Shown: piece after piece, positions 63,896-64,000 of the stretch | Numbering within the stretch: position 1 is the first letter of the stretch | How the letters are laid out: every line of letters starts with the position of its first letter | Source: Flavobacteriaceae bacterium UJ101 | GTDB taxonomy: Bacteria; Bacteroidota; Bacteroidia; Flavobacteriales; UJ101 | Direction of reading: 5' to 3' | Assembly: GCA_001880285.1 (NCBI GenBank) | Contig: CP016269.1 | Location: 744,001-808,000 of the forward strand | DNA length: 64,000 nt | Notes under the pieces: generated by a model | Database searches by the model: none | The model's input: the letters and a program-made list of their open reading frames with translations, nothing else | Told to the model about the DNA's origin: nothing | Translations under genes and position numbers: made by a program

Positions 63896-64000
63896 ATGTC
63901 TAAAACCGATTACTATTTAGTTAGTGAATTACTTTCAGAAGAACATCGATTAATTCAACAGTCCACACGTGAGTGGGTAGATAAAGAAATCATTCCCTAT
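63896..64000 (+). CDS. Acyl-CoA dehydrogenase (probable glutaryl-CoA dehydrogenase), 5' part
   Basis: Only the first 35 codons are in the window; the gene runs off the right edge. The N-terminus MSKTDYYLVSELLSEEHRLI then QQSTREWVDKEIIPY fits the opening helix of acyl-CoA dehydrogenases. The LSEEHRLIQQSTREWV pattern is closest to the glutaryl-CoA dehydrogenase group. It is divergent from the ALDH7 gene, which supports a lysine catabolism role. The assignment is limited by the short fragment. Confidence 0.65.
   Translation, partial: MSKTDYYLVSELLSEEHRLIQQSTREWVDKEIIPY

Overview
The window is a chromosomal segment of a low-GC Gram-negative bacterium of the phylum Bacteroidota, almost certainly the order Flavobacteriales. 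The evidence is a SusC/SusD pair, a protein with a type IX secretion (T9SS) sorting tail, OmpA with thrombospondin-type-3 repeats, a DUF4294 protein, a NagB-deacetylase fusion, the mreBCD-pbp2-rodA order, lipoprotein signals without Shine-Dalgarno sites, and promoters of the Bacteroidota TAnnTTTG type. I cannot name the genus. No phage, insertion sequence, integrase or CRISPR array was seen. The segment is mostly vertical core genome with several accessory islands.

Layout. 0.3-6 kb: a tripartite RND efflux operon. 6-17.3 kb: a compact GlcNAc/chito-oligosaccharide utilisation locus (susC, susD, nagB-deacetylase fusion, GH20 hexosaminidase) with a divergent LytS-type kinase and LytTR regulator. 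17.3-25.3 kb: a missed Pmp3-type 52-residue membrane protein, a DUF4294 protein, an M42 peptidase, a sulfatase coupled to an outer-membrane protein, a propeller-like lipoprotein, an orphan membrane protein, an S41 peptidase and a methyltransferase. 25.3-37 kb: a very large lipoprotein joining a metallophosphatase, a kinase-like centre and an outer-membrane barrel; an HD-DUF5706 membrane protein related to Pycsar effectors; a GAF protein; adenine deaminase; and a DUF5916 protein. 37-44 kb: arsC-like and aldehyde dehydrogenase genes, then a TPR histidine kinase and LuxR-type regulator bracketed by two genes for exported proteins, followed by tRNA-Leu(UAA). 44-64 kb: housekeeping genes (mutS, an rRNA/tRNA methyltransferase, ompA, deoxynucleoside kinase, folK, sppA, the rod-shape operon, serA/serC, ferredoxin, acyl-CoA reductase, hemolysin III, ALDH7 and the start of an acyl-CoA dehydrogenase).

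The most striking new signal is around 39.7-43.6 kb. The promoters of the two exported-protein genes flanking the TPR-kinase/LuxR pair carry the same 22-bp box (19 of 22 identical). In both it sits at exactly the same distance upstream of a perfect TAnnTTTG -7 element. This looks like the operator of a small dedicated regulon, probably of the LuxR regulator encoded between them. The same region holds most of a family of 26-bp palindromic REP-like elements, nine copies in the window, whose stems vary by compensatory changes. Two triplets with the same orientation pattern bracket one of the regulated genes. Other leads are the phosphatase/kinase-like/barrel fusion, the NagB-like domain that lacks the usual catalytic Asp and is fused to a PIG-L deacetylase domain, and the HD-DUF5706 protein with no cyclase beside it.
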